Below are positions 8,868 to 19,049 of a stretch of 64,000 bases of DNA, piece after piece. The stretch's first letter is position 1. Every line of letters begins with the position of its first letter. A program made the position numbers and the translations under genes. The DNA is from an uncultured Eubacteriales bacterium (GTDB taxonomy: Bacteria; Bacillota; Clostridia; Christensenellales; UBA1242). Location: NCBI GenBank assembly GCA_948695535.1, contig CAPRTS010000005.1, positions 4,125-68,124 on the forward strand, read 5' to 3'. Under the pieces are notes generated by a model. It did no database searches and was not told the origin of the DNA. It was given only the letters and a program-made list of their open reading frames with translations.

Positions 8868-9228
8868 TAAAAAATCCCCATACTAGCATGAGTGCATGGG
8901 AATCATTCGAATCGAAAATAATTACCTTACACTCACACAAGATAGCAATACAAGATTGCTATCTTCGTATGGTGTAAAGTTTGGAACAAATTGGGAGGGT
9001 AACCCCTGCTACCGCAATCTGTCTATCGCTTAGCGAGTATTTACAAAGGCGATATCAGTTGCCAAAAATTACACAGAATCATTTTTCAAACCTTACGATG
9101 TGTAAGCCTTAACCAATCGCAAACTTTTTGCTTCAAGTGATACTCTCGCCCTATCACTCATAGGTCAGTTGCTCGCACGGCCTTCAAATAAAGTTTTACT
9201 TGAATTCTGCCACCAAATTTCTTTGGAT
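8868..9228 (-). ncRNA. Candidate structured RNA or long leader
   Basis: No convincing ORF. A promoter (TTGACA at 9259-9264, 18 nt, TATGGA at 9235-9240) predicts a start near 9228. The transcript has several local stems (CCTAT..ATAGG; TCGCT..AGCGA; AGATAGCAAT..ATTGCTATCT at 8939-8966) and ends in a hairpin followed by TTTTTT at 8868-8902, immediately before the ribosome site of the small gene at 8841. It could be an independent RNA or an attenuated leader of that gene. It does not match the landmarks I know for tmRNA, RNase P, SRP or 6S RNA. Confidence 0.35.
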
Positions 9229-9234
9229 AAGTTA

Positions 9235-9264
9235 TCCATAACATGGATTACGTCAGTTTGTCAA
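9235..9264 (-). promoter_or_regulatory. Promoter of the candidate RNA
   Basis: Perfect -35 TTGACA (9259-9264), 18-nt spacer and TATGGA (9235-9240). The stretch from 9265 to 9598 holds only short frames that I cannot support as genes. Confidence 0.5.
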
Positions 9265-9598
9265 TAATCGAAGTACTGAAATAATTAAGAAAACTTTCTT
9301 ATCAATTCATCTGTACCGCTGATAAGGGCTTCTACGTTTTTACGCGATGGTTGTTTTTGTTCATTATGGTCAACCAAAAAGGAACTATACGAACCAAAAA
9401 CAACACTCGGCGATAAAACTGTTCTTTATTGACGCTCATTTTGGCATAGTTGCTGATTTTTACCGCAGTTAGAAAAAGTTGAGACAAAATTAACAAATTT
9501 TTATCTATGTCCTACTGGTTGTCTTAATAGAGAGTTTCTTATAGCAATTATAATCTATTAAAAACTGCTAAATATATAACATGTTCTAGCAGATATTG

Positions 9599-10297
9599 TC
9601 AGTTACATTCACTATTATTTACTTTTTCAATCACATCCGTTATGCCTGTCGGCAGTGTTGGTGCTGAATCGCCTTTTAGCAACCCAGTATCAGACCGACT
9701 AAATAAAGCATTGATTACTGAGATTCGTTCCTGATTCGTTATTCCCTTAGACTCAATTAAAGCCAAATAGAAATACGATAATTGTTCACGTTCTTTAGCA
9801 TCGCGTGACAGATGCAGAGAGCTTAAAGCAAGTTTTACGGTTATTCGCAATATATAAATTGCTACACTTGTAATAACAGTTAATAATGCTGTATCCTTTA
9901 GAAGATTAAACCAATAGCTGTCCTTTCCAAATAAATTTGCTGTATTAATTATTAAAAATACTAATCCAATAATTGTAGCCACAGCAATTACTCCACTAGC
10001 AATCAACCACCCTATTCCGTTTCTATGGTAACTTCTAGACATTTGTTCCCAATATTCTGCAGGTTTAGATAACTTCAATTTTTCTAAATCATTTAATTCC
10101 CTTTCTTTTTGATTTTTATAAGTTGAGAAGCTATTTTTTTGCTCTTTTAATTCATCTTCGGTTTTAGTTTTAATATCTAAAATTTCTTTTTCTTGACTTC
10201 TGAATAAGTCATTTGCATGAACGAGTAAATTATTTAATTATTCTTCTGTTCTTTTAAACGCCTCTTGATATGAAAGACCGTATTGCAATACTAAACC
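9599..10297 (-). pseudogene. DUF6161-like membrane protein, truncated remnant
   Basis: The open part (9599-10078) has two membrane segments and the C-terminal signature YLALIESKG...ALFSRSDTGLLKGDSAPTLP seen in DUF6161 proteins. Reading upstream in the same frame gives a coiled-coil stretch (DLFRSQEKEIL...ELNDLEKLK) and then, beyond an in-frame TAA near 10236, QYGLSYQEAFKRTEE. The frame begins directly after the stop of the BspA-like gene at 10298. The gene has lost its N-terminus and carries a nonsense codon, so it is likely dead. Confidence 0.6.
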
Positions 10298-11671
10298 TTA
10301 CTCTCTCCACCAATCATGCCCCACATGGTAGCTAATTAAGTATTCTGCGTTTTTAGCTGTATCAGTCGTATCAATTAGGTTAGGGGTATAAGATACTGAC
10401 ACATGCCAACCATTAGGATCAGCAAACGTTACATTAGTCAAGCGACTGCAACCAGCGAACGCACCCGTACCAATGCTGGTCACACTTTGGGGAATCGTAA
10501 CTTTCGTCAAACGACTGCAATCAGCAAACGCATACTCGCCGATACTGGTAACGCCGTTACCAAGCGTAATACTGGTCAAGCCACTGCAATCATAAAACGA
10601 ACGTTCACCAATACTTGTCACGCTGTCGGGTATCTTTATACTTATCAGACTACTGCGCCCAGAAAACGCCGCTCGTTCTATTGCGGTAGTTTTATCATCT
10701 AGTGTTATTGCTGTTGATGAACCTACATACCTTACAGCAAGATAATCATTTGCGTTAACGTAATAAACTACACCATTATTCGCTGTCACCAGGTTACTGG
10801 CTTCACTAAGTGAGGTATGAATTACTTTGGCATAGTAACCGACGCGACCATTATCAGTTGAGCTAACAGCAATTGATAAATTAGATAAATCATAAACTTC
10901 AATTAAATAATTACACCCAGTGAACGCCTCATCGGCAATGCTGGTCACACTATCAGGAATCGTAATACTTGTTAAACTACTGCAATTGCGAAATGCATAG
11001 GTACCAATACTGGTCACACTATCGGGGATCGTAATACTCGTTAAGCTACCGCAATCAGAAAATGCATAGGCACCAATACTAGTCACACTATTGGGCATTT
11101 TAATGCTTGTTAAGCCAGTGCACCCAGAAAACACATGACTACCAATACTAGTAACAGTATCGGGGATTGTTATACTCGTCAAGCCGCTACAATCCAAGAA
11201 CGCAAGGTCAGCTATATAACTTACCACGTCAGGGATAATAATTTCGGTAATGGTGCTATCTTTAAGCCCTGTAACAGTTATCTTGCCATCAGTATCGGTG
11301 GTGAAGTTGAATGGCGATAAGGTCGTCAGTATCCACTTCGCGTATAAAGTAATATTTCCCGTACGGTTAATGTCCAATTCAGTAATTGGGTCGCCAGTAT
11401 AATTAGCGCTGGTGTACCAACCAGCAAAGGTGTACCCATCGCGGGTTGGGGCACTTAAAGTGATTGTTGTCGCCGATTGCGTATAAGCTGTCGGGTTACT
11501 AGACGAGTTTGTACCGCCACCTAATTCATAGTTAATTATGTAGGTCTCGACAACCGGCTGGTTAACGTGGTCAAAACTGCAAGCCGTCAAGCAACACCCC
11601 GAGCAGGCAACAACTACTGCTAAAGCCGAAGTTTTTAGCCAATTACCTTTATGCTTGGATGATTTTTTCAT
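10298..11671 (-). CDS. BspA-type leucine-rich repeat lipoprotein with InlB-type repeat
   Basis: About 457 residues from the ATG at 11671 (AAAAGGAGTC upstream). A signal peptide ends in a lipobox-like LTAC, so it is probably a lipoprotein on the outer face of the membrane. An InlB B-repeat (YTFAGWYTSANYTG...ITLYAKW) at about 60-125 is followed by at least eight LRR_5 units of the form LTSITIPDSVTSIG-AFxxCSS. Such proteins bind host or microbial ligands. No sortase motif. The repeat units are also repeated at DNA level. Confidence 0.85.
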   Translation of the reverse strand: MKKSSKHKGNWLKTSALAVVVACSGCCLTACSFDHVNQPVVETYIINYELGGGTNSSSNPTAYTQSATTITLSAPTRDGYTFAGWYTSANYTGDPITELDINRTGNITLYAKWILTTLSPFNFTTDTDGKITVTGLKDSTITEIIIPDVVSYIADLAFLDCSGLTSITIPDTVTSIGSHVFSGCTGLTSIKMPNSVTSIGAYAFSDCGSLTSITIPDSVTSIGTYAFRNCSSLTSITIPDSVTSIADEAFTGCNYLIEVYDLSNLSIAVSSTDNGRVGYYAKVIHTSLSEASNLVTANNGVVYYVNANDYLAVRYVGSSTAITLDDKTTAIERAAFSGRSSLISIKIPDSVTSIGERSFYDCSGLTSITLGNGVTSIGEYAFADCSRLTKVTIPQSVTSIGTGAFAGCSRLTNVTFADPNGWHVSVSYTPNLIDTTDTAKNAEYLISYHVGHDWWRE

Positions 11672-11752
11672 ACTTAAGAGACTCCTTTTAGATAAACGAT
11701 CCGCAAAAAATTTGTTTATCGTATACAATTTAGTATAAGCTAAATACACCAA

Positions 11753-11770
11753 ATTAAGCAAACATTATTA
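11753..11770. repeat. Direct repeat, right copy (18 bp)
   Basis: Identical to 4677-4694; covers the stop codon region of the phosphatase gene 11768-12571. The two copies bracket about 7.1 kb of accessory genes. Confidence 0.6.
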
Positions 11771-12571
11771 GTGGTGCGACGCTTTTAACCCATTAGCACG
11801 CACAATTTTACTGATTTCAGGGAACACGGTCTGGTTGCTGACAATGGCGCCCTTGATGTCTTGGTCATAGCGTTGCTGGTTGCCATACAAATCGGTAACT
11901 ACGCCACCCGCCGCTTCAATAATTACTTTTATGGCGGCCAAATCGCAATTTTTGTGTTTTGATGCGGGATAAAGCGCAAATTCCATGGTGCCGTTCGCCA
12001 CACATAAACTATCCCGAATAAACGAACCCAAATGGATAAAGTAGGTTCTTTTACGCAAAGCCAAGTAGGCGTCAATTAAATCGTATTCCCGGGTCCAAGT
12101 GTCAAAAGCCGCCATGCTACGTGGGTCATCAAGCCCCCGCGTATTGACCGCGATTCTTTGTTGATTGCAATAGGCACCTTGGCCTTTAATGGCCGTGTAT
12201 AAACAACCAGAAAATACGTCGTTCACCACACCAACCATTGGTTCGCCATCGACGCACAAAGCCAAAGAAAAAACTGCTACTGGTACACGGCGCACGTACA
12301 TCGCGGTTCCGTCTACCGGGTCACACACCCACAAGTATGGGCTTTGTCCATAACTTTCTTCCTCGCCGTCCACCGCATGATCAGGGAAATTTTGTTTTAC
12401 TTTGGTAATTAAATAATGGTTAATTTCTTTGTCCGCCAGTGTGACGAGCGTATTGTCTAGTTTATATTCGGCGCCGTTGTCCGTAGTGTAATATTTTTTT
12501 AAGACTTCCCCCGCGTAATTGGCAATTTCCACCGCTAACGCCAAATACTTTTCCCAGTTTCCCTTGGTCAT
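11768..12571 (-). CDS. Inositol monophosphatase family protein
   Basis: 267 residues. GEEESYG (about residue 70) and WVCDPVDGTAMY (about 84-95) are the metal and catalytic motifs; a CDLAAIKVIIEAAGG segment near residue 205-220 fits the second Asp motif. Closer to the histidinol-phosphatase/SuhB type than the copy at 4745-5518, though substrate cannot be fixed from sequence. The start is supported by AAAGG 9 nt upstream. Confidence 0.85.
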   Translation of the reverse strand: MTKGNWEKYLALAVEIANYAGEVLKKYYTTDNGAEYKLDNTLVTLADKEINHYLITKVKQNFPDHAVDGEEESYGQSPYLWVCDPVDGTAMYVRRVPVAVFSLALCVDGEPMVGVVNDVFSGCLYTAIKGQGAYCNQQRIAVNTRGLDDPRSMAAFDTWTREYDLIDAYLALRKRTYFIHLGSFIRDSLCVANGTMEFALYPASKHKNCDLAAIKVIIEAAGGVVTDLYGNQQRYDQDIKGAIVSNQTVFPEISKIVRANGLKASHH

Positions 12572-12627
12572 ATCTAATACCTTTATTATAAATTATTATA
12601 AATCTCGCACCTTGTCAAACCTCGCAG

Positions 12628-13127
12628 TTGAATATTGAACAACAAATCTTAAAGGCTAACCTTACCGATTCTATTTTTAGCAAAAAGATTTTATTCTACA
12701 TTGTGACGGGTTGCCGCTTAAAAGAAAGTTACGACACCAAAATTGATTTCGAAAAGCACCTTGCTTATATCACCCGACACAAAACTGAACGCTCGGGTGT
12801 AAAATCAACAATAATGCCGTTATCAGTTAATTTTTGTGATTACATTAAAAACGACTGGTCAAAAATGTTTAAGGTTAAACCACGGCACATGAGCCAAAAG
12901 ATAACAAACTTTTTCGCCGTATAGGTATTGAAGACAAATCGACCCACAGTTTACGCCATACCTTTTCCACAAACTTATATTACCTTGGTGTTGACCCCAA
13001 AAAGTTACAATATTTAATGGGACATGCTAGTATTAAACAAACTTTTGATACCTACACGACACTAGATATTGGGGTCACAGAAAAAGACATAACCGACATC
13101 TGGGGGAATTTTTACCCACAGTTCTAA
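12628..13127 (+). pseudogene. Tyrosine recombinase, N-truncated and frameshifted
   Basis: The first frame holds TGCRLKES with the first catalytic Arg; after a frameshift near 12897 the second frame gives SLRHTFSTN (His-x-x-Arg box), LMGHAS and DTYTTL with the catalytic Tyr, ending at 13127. The N-terminal DNA-binding domain is missing. A dead integrase of an older mobile element. Confidence 0.8.
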
Positions 13128-13208
13128 AAGTTTGACCACAAATTTGACCACAATTTTTCCCGAAAAATTACCTAAAATATAAAAAAATTGTGTTTCCGCA
13201 CAATCTTT

Positions 13209-14924
13209 TTACACAATGTATTGTAGTTTTGGGACGCTAACCCCCTTCTCCTGTGCCAACAATGTATTATCATTTTCAGCACAGGGTAACCGATTATTTT
13301 TTACTAACAAATCGTTAGTTATTTCTAAATTAAAGTTTCTGCTATATTCGTTAGGAATCGCATTGACATAAATTTCGATATGGTTTTGATAAACAACTAC
13401 TTTATTCAAGAAAGATTGTAGAATTATTTTTCGAACACTAAATTCCACAGTATTGTCTAATAACATCGCCCTAACCTGATTAATTTGTTGTTGTAATTTA
13501 TTTTTATCGACTTGTAGATTACCTAATTTTTTTTGTTCGTTTTGTAACTTAATGGTTAGGTCATTCTTTTCGTTTTCTAAAATCTGCAAACGGTCATTTA
13601 GGGCATCACTATAATGTCCTGCCGCGATGACGCCAACAATGTTTTGAATTTGGGTATTAGTTGACTCAATTTTGGCTACTAAATGGTCCATGTGTTGTTG
13701 GTCTTTATGTTCACGAAGAAATTGGTTATACTCATCAAAAATTTTATCGACAAGATGCGGGTCAGATAATAACTCAACCACTTTATTAACCACGATTTTT
13801 TCTATCTTATCACGGCGGATAGAAGTATTATGACAGTAATCGTTTTTTAGTTCCCCGCGAACATACTTCCCATTGTTGGTGCATTTATAATAAATGTAGT
13901 CGACACCACCCTTAGTTTTCTTCCAACCATGATACGGCTTGCCGCATTCCCCACAAATAATTTTGCCACTAAGTAAATATTCTTCAGTTACATTACTGGG
14001 GCTACGGTGAACCCGTTGTTGCAAAATACATTGCACCTTATCAAAAGTTTCCCTACTGATAATTTGCGGTAGTCCACCATTGATACGAATAATGTCTTGC
14101 TGGTTATTTTCCACCCAGACATATTTACCAGAACGACTCAAGGTCTTTTTCTTTTGGTTAAAAATATATGTTCCTGTATATCTTTCATTGCGTAAAATGT
14201 AATCAATCAAAGTGCCACGCTTGAATGGCCGCCCTTTGGCATCCGTGTACCCCAACTCATTCAAATGGTGCATTATTTCAAAACGGGTCTTCCCTTGTAA
14301 AGTTAAGTTAAACATTAGTTTAACTGCTTCCGCCTGAGTGGGCTCAATCACCGTATTATGTAATACTGTGCCTTTTTTACTATATACTGGCACACCATTT
14401 TCCATACGCGGAACGCGTTGATAACCATAAGGTGGCGTACTCCCATTACACCAACATTTATAAGCATTCTCTTTCAAACCTTTCATCGTTTCCCGAGCAA
14501 GATTTGACGAAAAATATTCCGCCATAGCTTCCAGCACCGAAACCATAATCTTGCTTTCAACCGAGTCATCAATACGCTCTAAAACAGAAATTAGTTTGAC
14601 ACCATTTTTTAATAACTCAAATCGGACACCGGTACTGACTTGCGTATTGCGTGCGAAACGATCGAGTTTATGGACAATCACTTTGTTAAAAAGTCCCTGA
14701 CGGCTATCCCTTATCATTTGCTGAAAACTAGGACGATTATCGGTTGTTCCCGAAATGCCTTCATCAACATACCAATGGTTGATGGTCCAACCTTGACTAT
14801 CGGCATACTCTTGTATCGCCCGCTTTTGGGCGTCAATACTCTCTTCACGTTGATTACTGCTACTAAAACGACAATAACCTACGACGTAATCTTTGTTAAT
14901 TATTTTTGTTCCCATGTTCTGCAT
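13209..14924 (-). CDS. Large serine recombinase (integrase/resolvase)
   Basis: 571 residues. N-terminal resolvase domain with YCRFSSSNQ (catalytic Ser), DEGISGTTDNRP and KLDRFARN; then the recombinase domain, a zinc ribbon (CGECGKPY...YYKCTN...C) at about residues 325-360 and a long coiled coil at about 405-480. This is the layout of TnpX/phiC31-like integrases that move conjugative or mobilizable elements. The ATG at 14924 has AGGAG only 3 nt away; the ATG at 14915 is also possible. The small frame at 14896-15066 overlaps its start. Confidence 0.9.
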   Translation of the reverse strand: MQNMGTKIINKDYVVGYCRFSSSNQREESIDAQKRAIQEYADSQGWTINHWYVDEGISGTTDNRPSFQQMIRDSRQGLFNKVIVHKLDRFARNTQVSTGVRFELLKNGVKLISVLERIDDSVESKIMVSVLEAMAEYFSSNLARETMKGLKENAYKCWCNGSTPPYGYQRVPRMENGVPVYSKKGTVLHNTVIEPTQAEAVKLMFNLTLQGKTRFEIMHHLNELGYTDAKGRPFKRGTLIDYILRNERYTGTYIFNQKKKTLSRSGKYVWVENNQQDIIRINGGLPQIISRETFDKVQCILQQRVHRSPSNVTEEYLLSGKIICGECGKPYHGWKKTKGGVDYIYYKCTNNGKYVRGELKNDYCHNTSIRRDKIEKIVVNKVVELLSDPHLVDKIFDEYNQFLREHKDQQHMDHLVAKIESTNTQIQNIVGVIAAGHYSDALNDRLQILENEKNDLTIKLQNEQKKLGNLQVDKNKLQQQINQVRAMLLDNTVEFSVRKIILQSFLNKVVVYQNHIEIYVNAIPNEYSRNFNLEITNDLLVKNNRLPCAENDNTLLAQEKGVSVPKLQYIV

Positions 14925-15066
14925 TTGCTCCTTTATCTTGATTTAAGTTAAACAATAATTCGTAGAATGGACATAAATTCGGCGGTTCGGGATTGTCAAT
15001 TCATACTTGTTCATCGATGTCCTGTGTCATCTTTTTGTTAATGGTAATTTTAATTTGCTGTCACAT
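14896..15066 (-). pseudogene. Small ORF upstream of the recombinase, interrupted by two TGA codons
   Basis: From an ATG at 15066 (AAAAGGGG upstream) a 57-codon frame overlaps the recombinase start and reads QQIKITINKK...NPEPPNLCPFYELLFN. Two TGA codons interrupt it, at codon 2 and in place of a residue before IDNPEP. A PNLCPFYE-type small protein is plausible before an element recombinase. It is either decayed or decoded unusually. Confidence 0.35.
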
Positions 15067-15363
15067 TATTTTCCCCTTTTACTTTCTTTCAGATTTTATA
15101 ATTATTAAAATTAATTATCCCTACCGCAAAGTTTAAAATATTACCCTTGCAGATGTTTTATATTACAGTCGAATTAAGCAAAGGCAACCCCGTTTCCCAC
15201 ACGCCATTTGGCTGGAATTAATTTTAATAATGTTAAAATCTGCAAGTTTTTTAATTTTGCTATTCGCCGCTTTGGGGAAATTTTTCATACGGGTGTCTTG
15301 CGTACCATAAATTTATTTTACAGTACCAAATTTACCCCTTTACCCGACCTGTATCTACACAAT
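15067..15363. other. Non-coding stretch
   Basis: AT-rich; I see no supported gene, tRNA or clear repeat here. A short plus-strand frame at 15208-15390 has no ribosome site and runs into a terminator, so I do not call it. Confidence 0.4.
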
Positions 15364-15397
15364 AAAAAAGACAACTACCTTTTATCGTAGTTGTCTT
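15364..15397 (-). terminator. Intrinsic terminator
   Basis: Stem AAGACAACTAC/GTAGTTGTCTT with a 6-8-nt loop, followed on the minus strand by TTTTTT. Terminates transcripts from the small gene 15576-15812. The 180 nt between hold no supported gene. Confidence 0.75.
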
Positions 15398-15575
15398 ACC
15401 TTATTTATAAACCGCGCATAATCCTTGCAAAATCGCGCTATATTAAACGAAATGCCTGTCTGTTGATAAATCTATTGCCTAGACGGATTTGCAGTTACAT
15501 TTACACTGTTCTGATTATTGCTAGTCCTTTAATTCTCTTTATATCCCTATACCACATTAGCAAAAGAATACATAA

Positions 15576-15812
15576 TCAACAGGCATCATTCATAATTTCG
15601 TTTACAATTTTTTCAATAGTTTCTTCATCATTGTCAGGTAATCTTTTAATAACTAGTGCAATAATTTCTTCTATTTCATATTTATAGGCGTCATGCATCC
15701 TAGTGACCATCTTGTCACCATCTTCTTCTAGCTCATCTTTGATGGCACCAATATCGTATAAGATTTGGGTTATTTCTTCTTTTAAAGCCTCATAGTCCTT
15801 CGGGTAACTCAT
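15576..15812 (-). CDS. Small acidic helical hypothetical protein
   Basis: 78 residues, rich in Glu, Asp and Ile, predicted all-helical from its periodicity. Ribosome site GGAG about 9 nt before the ATG. Sits directly downstream of a BspA-like gene and ahead of a terminator. Not recognised. Confidence 0.5.
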   Translation of the reverse strand: MSYPKDYEALKEEITQILYDIGAIKDELEEDGDKMVTRMHDAYKYEIEEIIALVIKRLPDNDEETIEKIVNEIMNDAC

Positions 15813-15877
15813 TTTTAATTTTTCTCCTTTTTTATTTTTGATTTTATAAATTTATTTTTAATTTACATTACGCTATG

Positions 15878-17584
15878 TCATCCTTTATACCCCCACACCT
15901 CTGTGGCATCACAACCACTTTTCCAACTTGAACTCCACCCACTCGGTTTCGAATCTGCTTCGCAATAGATTGTGATTAAATTTATACAATCATCAAAGGC
16001 ATCATTATCAATACTTTTGACACTACTCGGAATAACGATTGAACTCAAACTAATACAGTTGCTAAATGCGTAACCACCAATACTAACACTCTCTGGATAG
16101 CCACTCCAATCATCCCAGTGTTGGAGTTGGATGGTTACTAATCTCAACTTTGAGCAATTAGCGAACGCCCAATCACCAATACTTTCAACTGTGGTAGGAA
16201 TGGTAATTGATTTTAAACTTGTGCAATAACGAAATGCTCCAGAGCCAATAGTGTGGAGACCACTTATGGTCCTTGACACAATATCAACTGCAACTTCAAT
16301 GTTTATTGAAGTTAAATTTTCACAATAAAAAAAGACATAATTTCCAATACTAATAACATTATGCGGGATTGTTATTTCGGTCAAAGCGGAACATTCACAA
16401 AACGCGTAATCGCCAATATATGTTATACTATATGGCAAGGTAATTGAACTTAACCCAGTACAATAATAAAACGCATAATCACCAATACTTTCGACACTAT
16501 TTGGAATGGTTATTGAACTTAGATTTCTGCAATTGCTGAAAGCATAATTACCGATACTGGTAACCGTGTTAGGAATTATGGTATTCATGCAGCCATAGAT
16601 CAAACTGTTGCTATCAACATCAATGATACCATTGATTTCATTGCCTAAATTATCTTGGCTGGTATACACGGTATTATTTGGATACACCTTAATCGTAGCC
16701 AATTGCGTGCATTGTTCAAATGCTTGATTACCAATACTGGAGACAGTACTGGATATAATCACCTCGGTCAAAGAATAGCAGTTTTGAAATGCGTAGGCCC
16801 CAATGCAGACAAAATTATCTGGTATAACAATTTTTTCAATATTGCTGTTATGTCTGAATGCCATGGTGCTGATTGATGTAATTGGATAATTATTGTAAGA
16901 TTGCGGTAAAGTAATTTCCGTTGCGTCACCATTATATTCAGTAATTTCGTAGGACACGTTATCGTTATTTAATTCTAATCCAAATACCCTAGCAATATCT
17001 ACACCTTCCCATTGGTTAGTGTCAGTATTGCCAGTATTGCCATTATTACCTGAACCTTGGTTACCTGACGAAGAGGATGTTGCCCGTTTGATTAAAACAT
17101 CTTGGTTGTTATACCGCTTAAAACCACCTTGATTAAAATCAATTTCCGTAATTCGGAAATAGATATTCATATCGTCATACTCGGTATCCCATACTGGAAT
17201 ATTTTCAGCACGCTCAACTTGCACATTCCAAGTCGAACTATTATCGGCTTTCAAAAACCCAGTAAGCTCAACATTACCCCTAAACAATTGTTCATTATTA
17301 TTCGCATTTTTTACAGTCATAATGCCATAAAGACCGACGATGTCTTTAGTGCTATTATTTGTTATCTTAAACTTAAAATTGCTAACGTTATAACCAAGTA
17401 GATTAGCAATGTTAGATTTATCAGTTACTTCGACATCAAATAGTTTTGAATCATAAATAGCGTCTTCTTTGGCTTGTTCTCTAGCGTCTAACATGGGTTG
17501 AACAACATTGATATAAACAGCAATCGGCGTAATAATCGTAAACAGAATTGTGATGATCATCAAAAATTTACAAAATTTTCTCAT
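15878..17584 (-). CDS. Membrane-anchored BspA-type leucine-rich repeat protein
   Basis: 568 residues. One N-terminal membrane helix (residues about 6-28) without a lipobox, then a beta-rich domain to about residue 165 (ending FRITEIDFNQGG), a Ser/Gly/Asn-rich linker (about 170-190), and at least ten LRR_5 units (SITIPNSVESIGDYAFYYC type). Probably displayed on the cell surface through the N-terminal anchor. Encoded 10 nt downstream of the zinc-ribbon protein at 17595-19049, so probably cotranscribed with it and under the same leader RNA. Confidence 0.85.
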   Translation of the reverse strand: MRKFCKFLMIITILFTIITPIAVYINVVQPMLDAREQAKEDAIYDSKLFDVEVTDKSNIANLLGYNVSNFKFKITNNSTKDIVGLYGIMTVKNANNNEQLFRGNVELTGFLKADNSSTWNVQVERAENIPVWDTEYDDMNIYFRITEIDFNQGGFKRYNNQDVLIKRATSSSSGNQGSGNNGNTGNTDTNQWEGVDIARVFGLELNNDNVSYEITEYNGDATEITLPQSYNNYPITSISTMAFRHNSNIEKIVIPDNFVCIGAYAFQNCYSLTEVIISSTVSSIGNQAFEQCTQLATIKVYPNNTVYTSQDNLGNEINGIIDVDSNSLIYGCMNTIIPNTVTSIGNYAFSNCRNLSSITIPNSVESIGDYAFYYCTGLSSITLPYSITYIGDYAFCECSALTEITIPHNVISIGNYVFFYCENLTSINIEVAVDIVSRTISGLHTIGSGAFRYCTSLKSITIPTTVESIGDWAFANCSKLRLVTIQLQHWDDWSGYPESVSIGGYAFSNCISLSSIVIPSSVKSIDNDAFDDCINLITIYCEADSKPSGWSSSWKSGCDATEVWGYKG

Positions 17585-17594
17585 TATTAGCCTC

Positions 17595-19049
17595 CTACTT
17601 GACCTTAAATAATCCTTTTTCTTCTACGGTCAATGGTGCCATGTTATTTTTTGCAAGATAATTTTCAACCTGGTCTAATTTCTCATCTAGCAATGATTGA
17701 TAAATCGTTTTTTCTTTTTTCGCCCACAATTTTTTATAAACCACATAACCAACAATTGAAGGAGTCATCGAAATAATACCCAACCACACACCATAAACAT
17801 TCATAAGAATAAATGGAAACGCTATCGCAAGCCCCATCGATAATAAAGACAGTAAGATTGATATCATTCCGTATTTTCTGGATTGTTTATTGGTAACAGC
17901 GGTTACCCCATTTTCGACAGAAGGGAAATTACCCATTAGTCCAAACCGCGTTGCAAAAGAACATGCTTCGTATTCTGTTCCATTTTTTTCGTAAGGCATA
18001 ACATATTCAGGAACGATGCAATATTTAGTACTGATAATACGGTGCGAAAAATTTGTTCTAATATCTTTAATATGCTTACCAGGAAAATGAATTTGATTTT
18101 TTGCTCGCTCTTTGGCTTTATGAATAATTGTTGCGGTTGCCACTGGTGAAGGCGTGGCAAATTGCATTTCCAGTCCACTATCTTCGAACTTAATCGCATC
18201 TGCGTCTAAGTCACAGCCCGCAATTAAATCGTCAAAATATGATTCTTCGTTGTTCGCGAAAGTGCCTTTTATACCGATACTTAAAGTTGCGTCTGTGGAA
18301 ACATTACCGTTATAAGGTTGCCAATCAGTGACAGTGCGTTCTTTAATGACTCTCCGCTTAACCCACATTTTAAGGTCGGAGTCCCACTTCTGTTCGTAAT
18401 CTTCATATTGTTCTACGCGGTCATATCCAATCGACGCAGAATAACTTCCGTCAACATGGATTGCGCAAACCATAAATTGCGGATAGTTAATGTAGATTTC
18501 TTTAAACTTACTTTCTAAAATGTTGGTCGGCGTGTCTTTGATAGCAGCAAGATTAATTAACGCTTTTCGTTTAAATTCAGCTTCATCGTAATTGGTTTTC
18601 ATGACATAGTAAGGCGAATCAATTTCTGCTTTATCGTTAACTATATTGATTTTAACTGGCGGTGTATTCACCGGTTTTTTAATTATGACTCTCGCCCCGC
18701 AATGCTTACACATACCGAATGTATCGTTTAATATTTGGATTGCGGTTGACCCACAACTTTCACATACGACATTGGACTTTGTTTCAGGCATAACATTTTG
18801 TGCAACATTTACCACAATATTTGAATTAGCAGATTCACTCTTTGTGTCTTGTACTTGTGGTTGTACCTGAGATTGTTTTTCTTTTGCAATTAATTCTAAT
18901 AATTTTTTAAGTTTATCTTCTAATGATTCTAGATTATTTACAGGATTTGCTGGCGATACATTATTTGCGGTATTGCTTGACAATTTCGCATTATCAGGTT
19001 TAAGTCCTAACGCTTTATCAAGCATATCATCAAGATTATCATTAGCCAT
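17595..19049 (-). CDS. Zinc-ribbon membrane protein, first gene after a structured leader
   Basis: About 484 residues from the ATG at 19049, which follows GGGAGG by 7 nt. N-terminus polar and Asn/Gln rich; a zinc ribbon CESCGS...CKHCGA at about 90-115; a mixed central domain; two membrane helices at about 405-445; C-terminal cytosolic tail. The zinc ribbon plus membrane anchor resembles general stress or sensor-type proteins but no family is claimed. Expression is probably set by the hairpin leader just upstream. Confidence 0.7.
   Translation of the reverse strand: MANDNLDDMLDKALGLKPDNAKLSSNTANNVSPANPVNNLESLEDKLKKLLELIAKEKQSQVQPQVQDTKSESANSNIVVNVAQNVMPETKSNVVCESCGSTAIQILNDTFGMCKHCGARVIIKKPVNTPPVKINIVNDKAEIDSPYYVMKTNYDEAEFKRKALINLAAIKDTPTNILESKFKEIYINYPQFMVCAIHVDGSYSASIGYDRVEQYEDYEQKWDSDLKMWVKRRVIKERTVTDWQPYNGNVSTDATLSIGIKGTFANNEESYFDDLIAGCDLDADAIKFEDSGLEMQFATPSPVATATIIHKAKERAKNQIHFPGKHIKDIRTNFSHRIISTKYCIVPEYVMPYEKNGTEYEACSFATRFGLMGNFPSVENGVTAVTNKQSRKYGMISILLSLLSMGLAIAFPFILMNVYGVWLGIISMTPSIVGYVVYKKLWAKKEKTIYQSLLDEKLDQVENYLAKNNMAPLTVEEKGLFKVK

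Noticed and set aside
8868..9228. Assignment to tmRNA, RNase P, SRP or 6S RNA
   Set aside because: None of the conserved landmarks I know (tag reading frame, T-loop end, GAGGAAAGUC, GGAA-type domain) can be found; left as an unnamed candidate.
10400..11200. DNA-level tandem repeats
   Set aside because: They are explained by repeated LRR_5 codons of the BspA-like protein, not a separate repeat family.
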